A DNA stretch of 64,000 nt, from the NCBI RefSeq assembly GCF_900452415.1, contig NZ_UGNX01000001.1:2852001-2916000 (forward strand), read 5' to 3'. The notes under the pieces were generated by a model, which made no database searches, was not told the DNA's origin, and saw only the letters and a list, made by a program, of their open reading frames with translations. The first letter of the stretch is position 1. The number at the start of each line of letters is the position of its first letter. Shown here piece by piece: positions 9,638-19,678 of the stretch. A program made the translations under genes and the position numbers. This stretch comes from Legionella cincinnatiensis (GTDB lineage: Bacteria > Pseudomonadota > Gammaproteobacteria > Legionellales > Legionellaceae).

Positions 9638-9856
9638 GTTTTCAGTGATGATCACATTTTTGACAAACAAAGAAGAACTCTTGATAAATGGTGTATCACC
9701 TACGTAGAAAAATTACGTCCTAAATTAATTATAGAGAAATTTTCTACCGATTTGATTGATAAGTTAAAAGAAACAATCCTTCTGAATTCAAGTTTCTTTG
9801 GAAAAGTGAAATTGCAAACTCATTATCTAAAACCTGAACTCATCATTAAATACTGA
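9638..9856 (+). pseudogene. Gene remnants between 9.61 and 10.12 kb
   Basis: A 73-codon open stretch without start codon (ending YLKPELIIKY) and, after it, a short frame near 9904-9985 (MVYNIERAVMSELEQK...) look like broken coding sequence. The two are in different contexts and neither has a ribosome site. I cannot assign the parent gene. The 511 bp between the neighbouring genes hold nothing else I can see. Confidence 0.3.
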
Positions 9857-10120
9857 AAGAATGCTATGCTGCTACTATTAAAACTTTAGCAAATAAATAA
9901 ATTGGATGGTTTATAATATTGAGCGTGCTGTTATGAGTGAGCTCGAACAGAAAACTTTAGGATGGAGTAAGTTCATCAAGTATTAAACACTTTAGCCCAG
10001 TTAAAAAATATAATCTCAGAACTAATGATTAACATTTTAGAAAATGACTAGGAGCAGATGATTGGACGCTTCAAATAACTTGAAGAGTTTCTATAATTTT
10101 ATTATTACGGTGCTTTCACT

Positions 10121-11140
10121 ATGCTAGTAAAACAACCTCTTTCAGATCAATGCATTATTGATTGCCTTCGTGCACATTACAATGTAAAAATTGTTACGCT
10201 TACATTGCTTTCCTTGGGTGCAGATATCAATGCATCTGTATATAAAGCAGAGGCACACGATAAATCCTCTTATTTCGTAAAAATAAAACACGGCCACCAT
10301 CACGATATTGGGGTTATCATCGTGCAACTAGTGCATAAGGTTGGAATTCAGCAGATTATCCCTCCAGTTAAAACCATACATGGCCACCCAACTAAGAGCA
10401 TTGATGACTTTACACTTATTTTGTATCCATTTATCGAAGGACAGGACGGTTTTACTCATGCTTTAACAGACGAGCAATGGCTAACACTCGGTAAGGCTCT
10501 GAGGCAAGTCCATGAAATTAATGTACCCTCATCAATCAAACAGCAAATCAGGCAAGAAACCTATTCATCAAAATGGAGAGAACTTGTTCGGTCTCTTTAT
10601 ACCCATATTGCAGGTAAACCATTCGGTGACAAGATTACCCTGAAACTGTTAGCGTTTATGAAAAAAAAGCTCCTGACTATCCAGCGGCTAGTAGATCGGG
10701 CAGAACAGCTAGCCCAAATTATTCAAAAAGAATCGGCCCAATTTGTACTATGTCATTCTGATATTCATGGCGGCAATGTATTGATCGGTAATAATACTAT
10801 TTACATAGTGGATTGGGATGAGCCTATCATGGCTCCCAAGGAGCGTGACCTTATGTTTATCGGTGGTGGTATTGCGAATGTTTGGAACAAATCACACGAA
10901 GAAGCGCTTTTCTATAAAGGCTATGGAAAAACTGAGGTAAATATAACAATGTTAACGTATTACCGGCACGAACGTATTGTGGAAGATATTGCAGAATACG
11001 GTCAAAATTTACTTTTAACAACAGCAGGAGGCGAAAACAGGTCAGAAATGTACAAACATTTTACAGACATGTTTCAGCCGAACGGAGTAATAGATATAGC
11101 ATTCAAAACGGATGAAAGCCTCCGCCAAGCAACTGATTAG
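10121..11140 (+). CDS. APH(9)-Ia-like spectinomycin/aminoglycoside phosphotransferase
   Basis: The 339-residue protein has the aminoglycoside kinase fold: catalytic loop CHSDIHGGNV (HxDxxxxN, the base Asp near residue 212) and the metal-binding IVDWDEP. Long stretches (APKERDLMFIGGGIANVWNK, YRHERIVEDIAEYGQ) resemble, as I recall it, APH(9)-Ia of Legionella pneumophila, which phosphorylates spectinomycin. Length is also the same as APH(9)-Ia. No clear ribosome site precedes the ATG at 10121. The gene sits between stretches of gene debris, which suggests it arrived with an accessory segment. Whether it confers resistance here is unknown. Confidence 0.82.
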   Translation: MLVKQPLSDQCIIDCLRAHYNVKIVTLTLLSLGADINASVYKAEAHDKSSYFVKIKHGHHHDIGVIIVQLVHKVGIQQIIPPVKTIHGHPTKSIDDFTLILYPFIEGQDGFTHALTDEQWLTLGKALRQVHEINVPSSIKQQIRQETYSSKWRELVRSLYTHIAGKPFGDKITLKLLAFMKKKLLTIQRLVDRAEQLAQIIQKESAQFVLCHSDIHGGNVLIGNNTIYIVDWDEPIMAPKERDLMFIGGGIANVWNKSHEEALFYKGYGKTEVNITMLTYYRHERIVEDIAEYGQNLLLTTAGGENRSEMYKHFTDMFQPNGVIDIAFKTDESLRQATD

Positions 11141-11295
11141 AACAGCTAAAACAGCTGCTATGGTTTGTTGGTTAAACAGAGGTGAATCAGGTGCGGATTC
11201 AACTTCGTTTAAAAATAATTTAGCGGGCTAATCTTTTGGAACTTTCAGAACAAGCGCAAAGCTCATCCTCTTTAATTGGGTTTGTTGGAGAAAAT

Positions 11296-11676
11296 ATGAA
11301 AATTAATCGCCTAGACCATTTAGTGCTGACCGTCGCAGATGTTGAAAAAAGTTGTCAGTTTTATGAACGTGCACTTGGAATGACCATTGTGACGTTTGGC
11401 GATGATCGTAAGGCCCTTCTTTTCGGACAACAGAAAATTAACCTTCATCAGCTCGGTAAAGAAATTAAACCGAATGCTAAAAATGCTAATACCGGAACAG
11501 GTGATTTATGTTTCATTGCAGATACGGATCTTAAAGAGGTGATACAGCATCTGTTGTCGTGCAATGTCCAACTAGAATCCGATATCGTTGAACGTACCGG
11601 TGCTATAGGTAAGCTCCGATCAATCTACTTACGTGACCCGGACGATAATCTGATAGAGATTTCAAACTACCTATGA
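11296..11676 (+). CDS. VOC-family (glyoxalase/dioxygenase-like) protein
   Basis: The start is the ATG at 11296, after TTGGAGAAAAT; the longer frame from 11236 has no ribosome site. The 126-residue product is one vicinal-oxygen-chelate module: RLDHLVLTVADVEKSCQFYERALGM with the metal His, then INLHQLG and YLRDPDDNLIEISNYL with the metal Glu. Proteins of this kind are often annotated as glyoxalase or bleomycin-resistance-like. It is compact and complete. The substrate cannot be told from sequence; its position beside an antibiotic kinase hints at detoxification. Confidence 0.82.
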   Translation: MKINRLDHLVLTVADVEKSCQFYERALGMTIVTFGDDRKALLFGQQKINLHQLGKEIKPNAKNANTGTGDLCFIADTDLKEVIQHLLSCNVQLESDIVERTGAIGKLRSIYLRDPDDNLIEISNYL

Positions 11677-11707
11677 GTAACACTCTTTATCTTTATCATG
11701 AGCTAAT

Positions 11708-11930
11708 TAATCGCTGCGGTCTATGAACAATATCGTGATATTCCCAAACTGCTTTGTAAAAAAGTTGGATTTCATCTTCAGTGGGTACATAGGGTAGGTG
11801 TTTAAGTGTTAAGTGTTGTGGTGACCTCGATATTAAGATTTTCTCTTACAAATCGGAATACCTCTCGAAGATAATCATAATTAGGATTTTATACCTTAAG
11901 CAAACTTGAACCTTTTGTGCCATTTTTTTA
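11708..11930 (-). pseudogene. Decayed tyrosine recombinase (integrase) fragment
   Basis: On the minus strand two adjacent frames together read YDYLREVFRFVRENLNIEV, then LKHLPYVPTEDEIQLFYKAV. The second is the typical LPYVPTEEEI... segment at the start of the catalytic domain of XerC/D-like integrases. A frameshift separates the two parts, and the fragment stops before the catalytic Arg. A possible further piece starts MAQKVQV near 11930. This marks an old mobile element upstream of the 15.6-kb island. Confidence 0.6.
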
Positions 11931-12809
11931 GCTGATATTTGCTCTATTGCCCCATATGGCTATAGGGATGGAAGTGGTATTGTTAAGTATAAGGAAGCTA
12001 GGATGCAAAAGTATGTAAAAGGCCTCTCACATCCTTTTTTTCAGAAGTCTGAAGGAGAAATAAATGAAAATATTAGTGTCCTTGATAATGCAGCAAAATT
12101 GAGAATGTTTACTGATTAGGTAATAGTTATTCAGCGTGTTGGGCGTGTGTAATCTATTAGCCCAGGACCTAAAACTGGACGTTATCGGGGATTTAGACAA
12201 AGCATTGTGTATAGTTTCCTACTCTTCGATATTTTTTAGCAAAATATTAATCTACTAGGTGATCATAGAACATCAGCTAATTGTCAAAAGATCGTATAGT
12301 CAAAATTGGCTAATTTAATTGATGGAGAGTTTATAGAAATTGGAAGAAGAGCAACCGTTTATAATAAATCAGACCATCCTCTCTTTGAGAAATAACGGGT
12401 AATTTTTCATGATTCTTGTCTGTACTTGTAAATAGTAATTTGCGTTCTGATTCGGAGGAATTTTCAATATCGAAGTGTTAATAGGGAGGTCGATTCTAGC
12501 TAGAATGCGCCGTATATGGAACATCTCACCAGAATTTTCAAGAGTAAATAAGCAAAATAAAAGCTATACATTTAATTTTTGTATTTGATAATCTCTATCA
12601 TTTTTTAGCATACTCCAAGTGACTGAAGTTAATTTGAAAATAGAGCATCTAACTCATTGTATTACAGTGGATCATGTTGAAATAAATTGATTTATATGTG
12701 CCTAACATAGATTGAGCTATCGCCATGGTGTTATTTAACGCTATAGACTATATTAATTTTATATGGTTAATTTTTTGACAAAAAGCTTAACTATGCCATG
12801 GAGGTATGT
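11931..12809. other. Gene-poor debris region
   Basis: About 880 bp with many stops in all frames. Short open pieces exist, such as 12003-12119 (+, 38 codons, MQKYVKGLSH...) and one ending RRATVYNKSDHPLFEK near 12390 (+). They look like remnants, but I cannot name them. The last 30 bases carry the amidase ribosome site. Confidence 0.4.
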
Positions 12810-14243
12810 ATGAATAATGATGAAATTTGCTTTTTAAATGCTACAGAGCTCGTGCAATTAATTAAAACCCGCAAAATTTCAGCTTATGAGCTCATGTCCA
12901 TTTACTTAGAGCAAATTAACCATACTAATCCTCTTGTGAATGCCATTGTTATTTTATTAGATGAAGAACTGTTACTTGAAAAAGCTAAAACTGCAGATAA
13001 ATTATGGCAAAAAGGAACTTGGTTGGGACCATTGCATGGAATCCCTCTTACTCATAAAGATATGACCCCCACTAAGAATATTCGTACTACTTTTGGCTCA
13101 CCACTGTTTGCAAATTATATTCCCGATTTTGATGAACTTATTGTTGAACGGACAAATAATGCAGGTGCGATATTAATTGGTAAAACGAATTCGCCTGAAT
13201 TTGCAGCAGGATCTCATACCTATAACAACGTATTCGGTGTAACGGCAAATCCATGGGATTTAAGTAAAAGTGCAGGCGGGAGCAGTGGCGGGGCAGCTGT
13301 TTCACTTGCTTGTGGCATGAATGCCTTGTCTTGCGGAGGCGATATGGGTGGATCTTTACGTAACCCTTCTGCTTGGAATAATGTCGTTGGCTTGCGTCCT
13401 TCACCTGGACGAGTGCCTACTGCCCCTACGAAATTACCCTGGTCCACTTTATCTGTTGAAGGACCAATGGCACGCAGTGTTGCCGATATTGCTTTACTGA
13501 TGAGTGTCATTTCTGGTCATTCTAGTCGCACCGCGATAGCACTTGAGCAATCCGGAAATATTTTTACGCAACCCTTGGCACGCGATTTTAAAGGTACAAA
13601 AATCGCTATGTTTAATGATTTATGTAATGAATTACAAGATCCAACGATTAAAAAAATAGTCCAAGCACAAGCGAAAGTTTTTGAAGAGTTAGGGTGTATT
13701 GTTGAAGAAGCTGATCCCCTATTTCTTGAGGATTGTGATGATGCATTTCGTTGTGAGCGAGCTTTGATTTATGCCGCCACTTATTATGAGTTTTTACAAG
13801 ATAAAAGCAAACTTGCTCAGATTAAACCGGAAGTGATTGAAGAATTTGATTTAGCGCAAAGTTACACCTCTACCTATATTGCAAAAATGCAACGCAAAAA
13901 AGGGCAAATTTTTGAAAAAATGCGGGAATTTATGCAAAAATATGAATTCTATATTTTACCAACAACAGTAATTTATCCATTTAATATCGAATTAACCTGG
14001 CCTAGAGAGATAAATGGTAAAAAATTAACATCTTATCTTGATTGGATGAAAATATGTTGGTGCATTACGATTACTGAACATCCATCATTATCCATCCCAT
14101 GCGGTTTTGGCACCAATCACATGCCTGTGGGTATGCAGATCGTTGGTAGATGGCATGATGATTTTGGTGTGTTGCAGTTAGGCCATGCTTATGAAGCGCT
14201 TACAAATTATGCAAAAAAGCCTCCCACTCTAATCAAAACCTAA
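12810..14243 (+). CDS. Amidase-signature family amide hydrolase
   Basis: I choose the ATG at 12810 because GGAGG at 12800-12804 sits correctly before it; the frame also opens at 12798. The 477-residue enzyme has the amidase signature with its Ser-cisSer-Lys triad: Lys83 in LTHKDM, cis-Ser158 in SAGGSSGG, and nucleophile Ser182 in GGDMGGSLRNPSAW. The 24-residue spacing between the two serines is the family norm. The motif HLPxNP of GatA is absent and there are no GatB/GatC neighbours, so it is an isolated amide hydrolase, not tRNA amidotransferase. Substrate unknown. It is monocistronic and convergent with the patatin gene. Confidence 0.88.
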   Translation: MNNDEICFLNATELVQLIKTRKISAYELMSIYLEQINHTNPLVNAIVILLDEELLLEKAKTADKLWQKGTWLGPLHGIPLTHKDMTPTKNIRTTFGSPLFANYIPDFDELIVERTNNAGAILIGKTNSPEFAAGSHTYNNVFGVTANPWDLSKSAGGSSGGAAVSLACGMNALSCGGDMGGSLRNPSAWNNVVGLRPSPGRVPTAPTKLPWSTLSVEGPMARSVADIALLMSVISGHSSRTAIALEQSGNIFTQPLARDFKGTKIAMFNDLCNELQDPTIKKIVQAQAKVFEELGCIVEEADPLFLEDCDDAFRCERALIYAATYYEFLQDKSKLAQIKPEVIEEFDLAQSYTSTYIAKMQRKKGQIFEKMREFMQKYEFYILPTTVIYPFNIELTWPREINGKKLTSYLDWMKICWCITITEHPSLSIPCGFGTNHMPVGMQIVGRWHDDFGVLQLGHAYEALTNYAKKPPTLIKT

Positions 14244-14348
14244 GATTAATGGAGAAATCCATTCAAAATGCATTAAGAATGCTTATCTAAATAAGACCTT
14301 TATTACAAAGATTGAATATGGCAATTTATCAATTTCTATTGTTCTTTA

Positions 14349-15455
14349 TTAAAACTCATGAATGATAGCTCCTTTATCACCAACAGGAGATGACTGCCAT
14401 GCAGACTTTTTTATAGCCTTTTGTGCATCGGTATATCCTGAATTCCTATGTGCTTTAATTGCCTGTTCAGAAAAATTATAGTCTTTACTTAATAAATCAC
14501 TTTTCATTTTTTGATAATGAAAACGAACAATATTGAGTGCTGTAGGATGGCCAGACTGCACAATTCTTTGCATGGCCGTCTCAATATCTTTATCTTTCAT
14601 TACTTCTTTAGGTAATTCATGGATAGTGTGTTGGAGACAATGTAGCTCCCTAAAATAATCTAAGACTTTATGATGACGGCTTGCGAATACTATCTCCTTT
14701 TTGCACGTCAAAACGTCCATAAATGATGAAGGGAGATGTTCAGGATAGGAAAAGAGATTAACAATAAAGCATAATAGTTTTTTAGGCATTTTCTCTTCTA
14801 AAAGAATAGCAAATGGAGTATTAGAACTTAGTCCTCCATCCCAATAATACTCATTAGCAATTTTAACTGCAGGAAATCCAGGGGGTAGCGCACAGCTCGC
14901 CATAATGTGTTCAGGCCCTATTTCTTGATGAGTATTATCAAAATGAACTAACTTGCCACCCTTTATATTAACCGCCCCTACTGTCAATCGGACTTTTTTT
15001 TGATTAATGAACTTAAAATCGATTACTTTTTCTAAAGTTTCACGCAACTGGCTTGTATCATAAATACTAATTTTATCTGGGGTATTTGCTAAAAAAAATA
15101 TGGGATTTATCAACCATGGCTTAAAAAAATTATCTTGTCCAAAAAAGGCAATCCAATAAGCAGACATATAATTCTGGAACTCTTGGAGTAAAACATTATC
15201 ATCTACCTCAATAAATATTGGAAATGAAGATGTGATTGAACTCCAAAATTCATTTAATTTTGTAACGCGGTTCTGAGGTTTATTCCCTGCAATAATTGCC
15301 GCATTAATCGCTCCAATAGATGTCCCCACTACCCAGTCTGGACTATAATCATGTTCTAGTAACGCCTCACAAACACCTAATTGATATGAGCCTAAAGCAC
15401 CACCACCTTGTAAAAGATAAACAATTTTATCATATGATTTATTTTTATCGGTCAT
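14349..15455 (-). CDS. Patatin-like phospholipase (DUF3734-type)
   Basis: The 368-residue protein has the patatin dyad. The oxyanion loop is GGGALGSYQLG (about 18-27), the nucleophile Ser46 is in GTSIG, and the catalytic Asp206 is in DGG (YYWDGGLSSNTP). The region after the dyad (ASRHHKVLDYFRELHCLQ) resembles the DUF3734 tail of bacterial patatins. There is no signal peptide. Family members hydrolyse phospholipids or lysophospholipids; Legionella has many patatin-type enzymes, some of them type IV effectors. The ATG at 15455 follows AAGGGAA. It is the last chromosomal gene before the island. Confidence 0.87.
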   Translation of the reverse strand: MTDKNKSYDKIVYLLQGGGALGSYQLGVCEALLEHDYSPDWVVGTSIGAINAAIIAGNKPQNRVTKLNEFWSSITSSFPIFIEVDDNVLLQEFQNYMSAYWIAFFGQDNFFKPWLINPIFFLANTPDKISIYDTSQLRETLEKVIDFKFINQKKVRLTVGAVNIKGGKLVHFDNTHQEIGPEHIMASCALPPGFPAVKIANEYYWDGGLSSNTPFAILLEEKMPKKLLCFIVNLFSYPEHLPSSFMDVLTCKKEIVFASRHHKVLDYFRELHCLQHTIHELPKEVMKDKDIETAMQRIVQSGHPTALNIVRFHYQKMKSDLLSKDYNFSEQAIKAHRNSGYTDAQKAIKKSAWQSSPVGDKGAIIHEF

Positions 15456-15889
15456 GATAAATTCCCTTATAGAAAACTTTTATTTATGTTAACTCATAAA
15501 TATTGTGAATCATTTGTAATAAGCAAAGTATAGACGAGCTACTTTTTAAAAACACTTGGCTAAGCCTGCCATCAATTTGAACAGTTCATTCTTCAACACA
15601 TATTCGACAGGTGAAATTTTGGTGAGTTAAGAGATCGCATACTTTATTGATTCTACAATGCCGCTAATGTGAATCGAACACACGACCTTTTGATTACGAA
15701 TTAGTAAATTATGGGTTTTATCCGATTAGACACTTTTTTAAATTCCTTTAATTTCCTTTTATTTACTTGATGTTACAGCACTATTACGTTATAAGTTCTA
15801 TTAATGAATTTTAAACAATTGTGCGACACAAGTGCGACACAGTTGCGACACAGTTGCGACACATAAAGAACAGAACATAAAAATCGACT
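15456..15889. other. Island left-end non-coding region
   Basis: The region has no gene. It contains the decayed attachment site (15641-15706) and, just before the integrase start, four TGCGACAC words at 15822-15862. A 20-base piece of this (TGCGACACAAGTGCGACACA, 15822-15841) recurs exactly at 38172-38191 inside the other island end. These are good candidates for integrase arm-binding sites. Confidence 0.6.
15641..15706 (-). repeat. Left attachment site: decayed copy of the tRNA-Thr 3' part
   Basis: This stretch aligns with 38221-38287: TTATTGATT-TAC, TGCCGCT, GAATCGAAC, CGACCTT-TGATTACGAAT are shared in order, with scattered changes. It is the 3' half of tRNA-Thr(CGT) plus about 20 bases downstream of it, in the same orientation as the intact tRNA. 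This is the expected duplicate left when an integrase inserts an island into a tRNA 3' end. The mismatches suggest that the island is old or that this end has drifted. Confidence 0.72.
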
Positions 15890-16240
15890 ATGAAAATAAA
15901 CAAAACAAACGTAGAAAACCTCCCTCTTCCTCAGGCAACGGAAGAAGGAAAAACGGCACAAAAAAGATATTACGATGACAACCTAAAGGGATTTGGCATA
16001 CGTGTTACTTCTGGAGGAGCAAAAGCTTTTTTCGTTGAAAAATTCATCAATAAGAAACGCTGTCGAATTACTTTAGGGCATTACCCAGAATTAACCGCTG
16101 AAATGGCAAAGAACAAAGCCCTGCATCTTTTAGGGCAAATCGCTATGGGCATTGATCCAGTTGCTGAGAAAAAAGCAGCAGAAATTCAAGATATAACCCT
16201 CAATCAAGTCTTTAAAGACTACATTAAAACCAGAAAGAAC
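15890..16240 (+). pseudogene. P4-type tyrosine integrase, 5' part (split by IS66 element)
   Basis: Codons 1-117 of an integrase with the DUF4102 arm-binding domain (MKINKTNVENLPL...YYDDNLKGFGIRVTSGGAKAF) and the start of the core-binding domain (FKDYIKTRKN). At 16241 an IS66-type element begins. Removing the element and one copy of the 8-bp duplication joins 16240 to 20498 in frame (KTRKN then LKPRTLDNY) and restores a 413-residue protein of normal length. With the element present, the frame runs into IS sequence and stops at 16288. Confidence 0.85.
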
Positions 16241-16320
16241 CTGAGTTTTCGGCAATCGTGCGTGACTAAAGACAGTTCAGTTGTTTAGCTATATCCTCGA
16301 AGAATTTAGGAGGCGACTTA

Positions 16321-16665
16321 ATGATAAATGGCACCAATAAACTAGAAACTGTCAAACAAGCATTTAGACACAGGCGAGTTACACGAATAAAACGAGGGCA
16401 AATTCCTGATGAGTTATGGGAACAAGTCAAGGGATTATTGGGTGACTATACGCCTTCGAAAATTGGCAGTCATTTAGGGATTTAGTCTAATCCAAATCAG
16501 GAAAAAATTATTGCCTGTAGAGAAAACGGACCTGCAGTTTGTTGAGATAAAAGGAAAACCTACGAGGCTTGATTCAGAGTTTCTATCGAATAGCGATGCG
16601 CTTTGTAGTGCTGAACTTCATCGTCCCTGTGGCAGTATACTGAAAATCAATGCAGTACCGATGAG
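16321..16665 (+). pseudogene. Degenerate tnpA copy at left end of the IS66 element
   Basis: It begins MINGTNKLETVKQAFRH with the same AGGAGG ribosome site as the right-hand tnpA. An extra base near 16483 creates a stop after SHLGI, where the intact copy reads SHLGISPIQIRKK. Similarity to the right copy ends at ATGAGT (16661-16666); beyond that, short GC-rich sequence leads to the HAD-like gene. The frame at 16511-16717 is the shifted rest of this copy, not a gene. Confidence 0.75.
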
Positions 16666-16776
16666 TTGGCGAGTCGATTTCGGGGACTGGGACGTCCCGG
16701 AATCTTTCACGAGGTAGCGCGACCCTTGCAAAGTAGCAGTTAATTTGTTGAACGCTTACGAATAAATTTGACTAAT

Positions 16777-17676
16777 TCACAATGGTACAGAGTGTAATAA
16801 ATATTCTGTTTGATTCGCTAAATCTACTTTATCATTGTGTTTTATGTTTGTCTGTTCAATTTTTTCTGGACAACTTAAATATTCATACTCGTCTGCTGTA
16901 ATGGGAAAGGTGAAATAATCATTATAATTATTGAGTATTACTTTTTCAGCAGTAGTTGGATTATTGTTTGTATCCAATAAAATATTTTCATGCTCTGCTC
17001 TGCTTAGTATGGCAAAACCGAGTTTTCTTAAAAGCTCTTGATAATTAGAGTTAGGTATACCTGTGCCAGAGATATCTCCTTTTTCTGTAATCCTATAATT
17101 ATCATTAACACCAAAGTATTGTTTTAATTTAAGTGTTATATTGCTTGGAATAAGTTGTTGGTTCTTTTTGAAAAAATCAGACAATGCATTAAGAATAGTA
17201 GCTTTATCATCATAAAACTCAAAATGTATTTCATCATTTGGATTTGCTAAAGCGATATATTGTAATTGCGCATAAATCAGGGTGATTTTGAGCTCATCGA
17301 ATAAGTATGATGCATGTGAACCAACCGTTTTATTAGTATATTCATTGGTAGCACATTCAAAAGCAGTTCCCATTTTTAAACCATTGTATATATCAGTCAT
17401 CCAGAATGGAATAAATTCAGCTCCGATTTCTTTAGCAAAACAAGGAATATTCTCAAAAGCATAACCATTTATATTTTCATCGGCATTATACTGTTCGGTA
17501 CCAAAAGATTGACGATTGGAACCAATCAAAACGTATGCTTTATCATAATTGCGGTTTTTGTTTATGAGTAATTGCTGCAAATCTTCGTTAATTTGAAGAA
17601 AGTCATCCGGATCTATAGCGAAACGGACGGGATTTAAACAGCCATCATAATCGAAGGAATAAACAATTTTAGTCAT
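16777..17676 (-). CDS. HAD-like protein of unknown role, passenger of the IS66 element
   Basis: The 299-residue protein starts MTKIVYSFDYDGCLNP. Asp9-x-Asp11-Gly is motif I of haloacid-dehalogenase phosphatases, IGSNRQS supplies a motif II Ser/Thr, and EFYDDKATIL resembles motif IV. A HAD-type phosphatase or phosphotransferase is therefore likely. The rest is unlike any family I can name, and the style (no signal peptide, Asn-rich, polar C-terminus) fits a Legionella effector. The start at 17676 has AGGAAA upstream. It lies between the dead tnpA and tnpC, inside the ends of the element, so it can move with it. Confidence 0.6.
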   Translation of the reverse strand: MTKIVYSFDYDGCLNPVRFAIDPDDFLQINEDLQQLLINKNRNYDKAYVLIGSNRQSFGTEQYNADENINGYAFENIPCFAKEIGAEFIPFWMTDIYNGLKMGTAFECATNEYTNKTVGSHASYLFDELKITLIYAQLQYIALANPNDEIHFEFYDDKATILNALSDFFKKNQQLIPSNITLKLKQYFGVNDNYRITEKGDISGTGIPNSNYQELLRKLGFAILSRAEHENILLDTNNNPTTAEKVILNNYNDYFTFPITADEYEYLSCPEKIEQTNIKHNDKVDLANQTEYLLHSVPL

Positions 17677-18052
17677 ACTTTTTCCTAATTAATTTATTAA
17701 TAAAGTTAGTCCAGAGTTTTTAGAGCTATTGCACAACTCTGAGGCGAATATTATTAAATAAAAATTCTTAAGTCTTACTTAATAAGTTATGAAATTTGTA
17801 AATAACTCCATATACATTTTGGAATATCATGGTTATAGCGCTAGAGCATAAATGATTTAAATTTGCGCATAAAGATTCATCGCGATATGCAAATTTATAA
17901 CCATGACGGTTTTGTTTAAATCATATTTATCAAGACGTAACTCCATAGATAACGTGACTTTGCAACAAAAATCATTGATTTTCAGCACAACCTATTGATT
18001 TTATTACGACTGCTAGCTAATCTTGCTGCCATTAAGAGGAGCAATGTTGCTA
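17677..18052. other. Non-coding stretch inside the IS66 element
   Basis: The 375 bp between the divergent HAD-like gene and tnpC contain an inverted pair CATGGTTATA / TATAACCATG near 17828 and 17900. An AAGAGGAG ribosome site for tnpC lies at 18034-18041. Otherwise AT-rich; it presumably carries both promoters. Confidence 0.4.
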
Positions 18053-19678
18053 ATGACACCAGCAAAAGAATTACCTATTGTCATTGAGAAATCACAGGAA
18101 GAAGTTGATCAGATCGTTGCATTAGTGCACTCATCAAACCTACCTGAGTGCACAAAACCGTTTGTCATTGGGTGTATTAACCTGGCTTCTTGGATCCCGA
18201 GGGCACTGATCGAGCATAAAATCACTGTATCCAATTTAAAGCGGCTTATCTTTGACAAGACTACTAAACATCACGACAAATCTTTAAAGGTAGAACAAAA
18301 TAACACTGCCGCAGAAGAACCTGCGCCCAGCCAATCAAATGATGAGAGCAATGAGCCCAAAGAACCCACAGGACATGGACGCCTTCCACATACTGCCTAC
18401 ATCAATGCACAGGAACACACCATTGCCTTAGAGTCCCTAAGTGCTGGACAACTATGCCCACATCACTGTGGTGGCAGGCTTTATTCCATCAATCCTGGCA
18501 TCCTCATTAATATAAAAGGACAAAATCTAGCATCCGTTAATAAATATTGGATTGAGAAGCTGCGATGTGCTTTATGCAATGAGATATTTTCAGCTAATAT
18601 TCCGGCTCATGTCCACCAGGAAAAATATCATCCAAGTTTTAAAGCCATGTTAGCCTTACAAAAATACTACATGGCCATGCCTTTTCATCGACAAGAATAT
18701 TTTCAATCGCTCATTGGCTTTCCCATTCCCTCCTCTACCCAATGGCAACTCATGGAAGAATTAGCTGGATGTGCATTGTTAGTATTCCCTGCTTTAGAGG
18801 AACTCGCAGCGAATGGCTCTTTAATTCACAATGACGATACGGTGCTTCGAATTGTAGATACGATTCGGCACAACAGACTAAACCCTGATAAAAAACGAAC
18901 TGGCATGTACACCACAGGAATATTGGCACAAAACGGCGCCCATAAAATAGCACTCTTTTATAACAGCCAACGTCACTCTGGCGAAAACATGGAGCGCCTT
19001 CTTAATAAGCGCCATAAGAATAATGGCAAGGTCATCCAAATGTGTGATGCACTAAGTCATAATATCCCAGTGACCCATGACACCATTGTATGTAACTGCT
19101 TGTCTCATGGCTTTCGTAAGTTTGAAGAGTTACAAACATTTTACCCGGAACACTGTTTGCCTATCATGAAATGGCTTTCTATTCCATTTAAGATGGATGA
19201 GGAATCAAAACAACTTGGACATGATGAACAACAGCGTCTAGTCTACCACCAGAAGTACAGCAAAACTGCAATGCTTGAAGCCCGAGCGTACATGGAGAAA
19301 CTGCTGTCATCCAAACAAGTCGAGCCTAATGATTCCTTAGGCAAAGCCATAAAATATATGCTGAAGCATTGGGAGAGACTCACCCGTTTTCTACAAATTC
19401 CTGGTGCGCCCATCCACAACAATGACTTGGAGCGAGGGTTAAAAATCCCTATCCGAGGACGTAACACCTGGTTCTTTTATAAAACCGAATACGGCGCTAT
19501 GGTAGGTGGCGTACTCACCAGCATTATTTATACCTGTGAGTTATCCGGCATTAATCCCTTTGAATACCTGGTTGCACTGCAGGTTTACAAAGACCAAATT
19601 GTTAAAGAACCTCAAGCCTGGCTTCCCTGGAATTACGAAAACACGTTGGCTTCATTAGAATCATCACTGGCCGCATAA
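18053..19678 (+). CDS. tnpC: IS66-family transposase TnpC
   Basis: About 541 residues. A helical leader with a charged linker is followed by the zinc-binding region (GHGRLPHTAY...LCPHHCGGRLY...LRCALCNEIF). The DDE catalytic domain comes next: SLIHNDDTVLRIVD, then QMCDALSHN, and the terminal ERGLKIPIRGRNTWFFYKTEYGA typical of IS66. The start is uncertain: ATG at 18053 has AAGAGGAG 11 bases away, ATG at 18044 only 2. It points against tnpA/tnpB and overlaps the 3' end of tnpB by 46 bases, tail to tail. All catalytic regions look complete. Confidence 0.88.
   Translation: MTPAKELPIVIEKSQEEVDQIVALVHSSNLPECTKPFVIGCINLASWIPRALIEHKITVSNLKRLIFDKTTKHHDKSLKVEQNNTAAEEPAPSQSNDESNEPKEPTGHGRLPHTAYINAQEHTIALESLSAGQLCPHHCGGRLYSINPGILINIKGQNLASVNKYWIEKLRCALCNEIFSANIPAHVHQEKYHPSFKAMLALQKYYMAMPFHRQEYFQSLIGFPIPSSTQWQLMEELAGCALLVFPALEELAANGSLIHNDDTVLRIVDTIRHNRLNPDKKRTGMYTTGILAQNGAHKIALFYNSQRHSGENMERLLNKRHKNNGKVIQMCDALSHNIPVTHDTIVCNCLSHGFRKFEELQTFYPEHCLPIMKWLSIPFKMDEESKQLGHDEQQRLVYHQKYSKTAMLEARAYMEKLLSSKQVEPNDSLGKAIKYMLKHWERLTRFLQIPGAPIHNNDLERGLKIPIRGRNTWFFYKTEYGAMVGGVLTSIIYTCELSGINPFEYLVALQVYKDQIVKEPQAWLPWNYENTLASLESSLAA

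Noticed and set aside
12798..14243. Amidase as a GatA subunit
   Set aside because: No gatB/gatC neighbours and the sequence follows stand-alone amidases.
16511..16717. Plus-strand 68-codon frame in the IS66 left end
   Set aside because: It is the frame-shifted 3' part of the dead tnpA copy, not a separate gene.
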